A stretch of 64,000 nt of DNA, taken from positions 1 to 64,000 of the forward strand of contig JAIFAC010000285.1 of NCBI GenBank assembly GCA_026545765.1, read 5' to 3'. This DNA comes from Plantago major. Taxonomy: Eukaryota; Streptophyta; Magnoliopsida; Lamiales; Plantaginaceae. Below the pieces are notes generated by a model. That model did no database searches. It saw nothing but the letters and a program-made list of their open reading frames with translations, and was not told the DNA's origin. Each line of letters begins with the position of its first letter. The first letter of the stretch is position 1. The translations under genes were made by a program, and so were the position numbers. Below, piece by piece: positions 63,846 to 64,000 of the stretch.

Positions 63846-64000
63846 CTCTTTATATAGCGTGAGTTTTTTGAAGGTCTGAAAGAGATTAATAAGAAAGATT
63901 AGTGATTCTTTGCAGAAAAACTAATTTGGGAGCAGAGATTTGCAGAGAAAATAGAAGAAACAAATTTGCTATTCTTGTGCAAGTCAGAATGTTGGATTAG
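63846..64000 (-). other. Leader of accessory gene, Copia D
   Basis: Aligns with 47086-47234 of Copia C (TAATCCAACATTC, GGAATAGCAAAT). The TATA box homologous to 47048 would be just outside the window. Confidence 0.55.

Overview
The window is a nest of plant LTR retrotransposons. I find no convincing host gene, rRNA, tRNA gene or CRISPR array. The organism is a flowering plant with a repeat-rich genome, probably a eudicot; I cannot name the species. The evidence is the element families: Ty1/Copia elements of Sirevirus type with a tRNA-Met primer site, Athila-like Ty3/Gypsy LTRs with a TGGCGCC-type primer site, and a Tat-lineage Ty3/Gypsy element with two RNase H domains and an antisense gene. 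Most coding regions are broken by stops and frameshifts.

Layout. 1-4629 is a minus-strand Copia arm (RT start, integrase, protease, gag). 4765-6360 is one Copia LTR, and 6361-9149 is a plus-strand Copia arm, so two gags lie head to head around a single LTR. 9150-15441 is gag-only Gypsy copy A (minus), two LTRs around a gag-protease relic with no pol. 15442-17645 is a plus-strand Athila-type pol fragment, butted against the primer site and LTR of another minus-strand Gypsy family (17664-19325). 19326-19583 is a divergent scrap of a Copia accessory protein, followed by a probable minus-strand Copia 3' end (19584-21188). 21189-28880 is plus-strand Copia B (LTR, gag, protease, integrase, RT, RNase H). 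28881-41255 is a minus-strand Tat element whose gag end is cut off. 41256-44690 is gag-only Gypsy copy B, truncated. 44691-56425 is the 3' half of plus-strand Copia C (RT, RNase H, accessory gene), interrupted at 49425-56170 by the best-preserved gag-only Gypsy, copy C. 56426-64000 is the 3' half of minus-strand Copia D (accessory gene, polypurine tract, 3' LTR).

Three things stand out. (1) The Copia elements carry a long accessory gene between pol and the 3' LTR (about 5.4 kb in copy D). It has a TATA box of its own in copy C. Comparing copies C and D reveals short exons separated by introns of about 80 bp, with exon lengths divisible by three. Both later insertions into copy C landed in these introns. 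(2) The Copia LTRs contain 2-4 tandem 50-bp units downstream of the TATA box. Each unit can fold into a two-stem hairpin, and paired changes preserve both stems across units and elements. (3) The Gypsy gag-only copies share LTRs, gag-protease and a conserved noncoding region but no pol, so they look like a non-autonomous family moved by a partner.

How the parts would work: Copia and Tat pol proteins supply protease, integrase, reverse transcriptase and RNase H to copy their own RNA; gag-only Gypsies supply their own capsid protein but must borrow pol. No complete autonomous element is present here, and no pol reading frame is intact from end to end.
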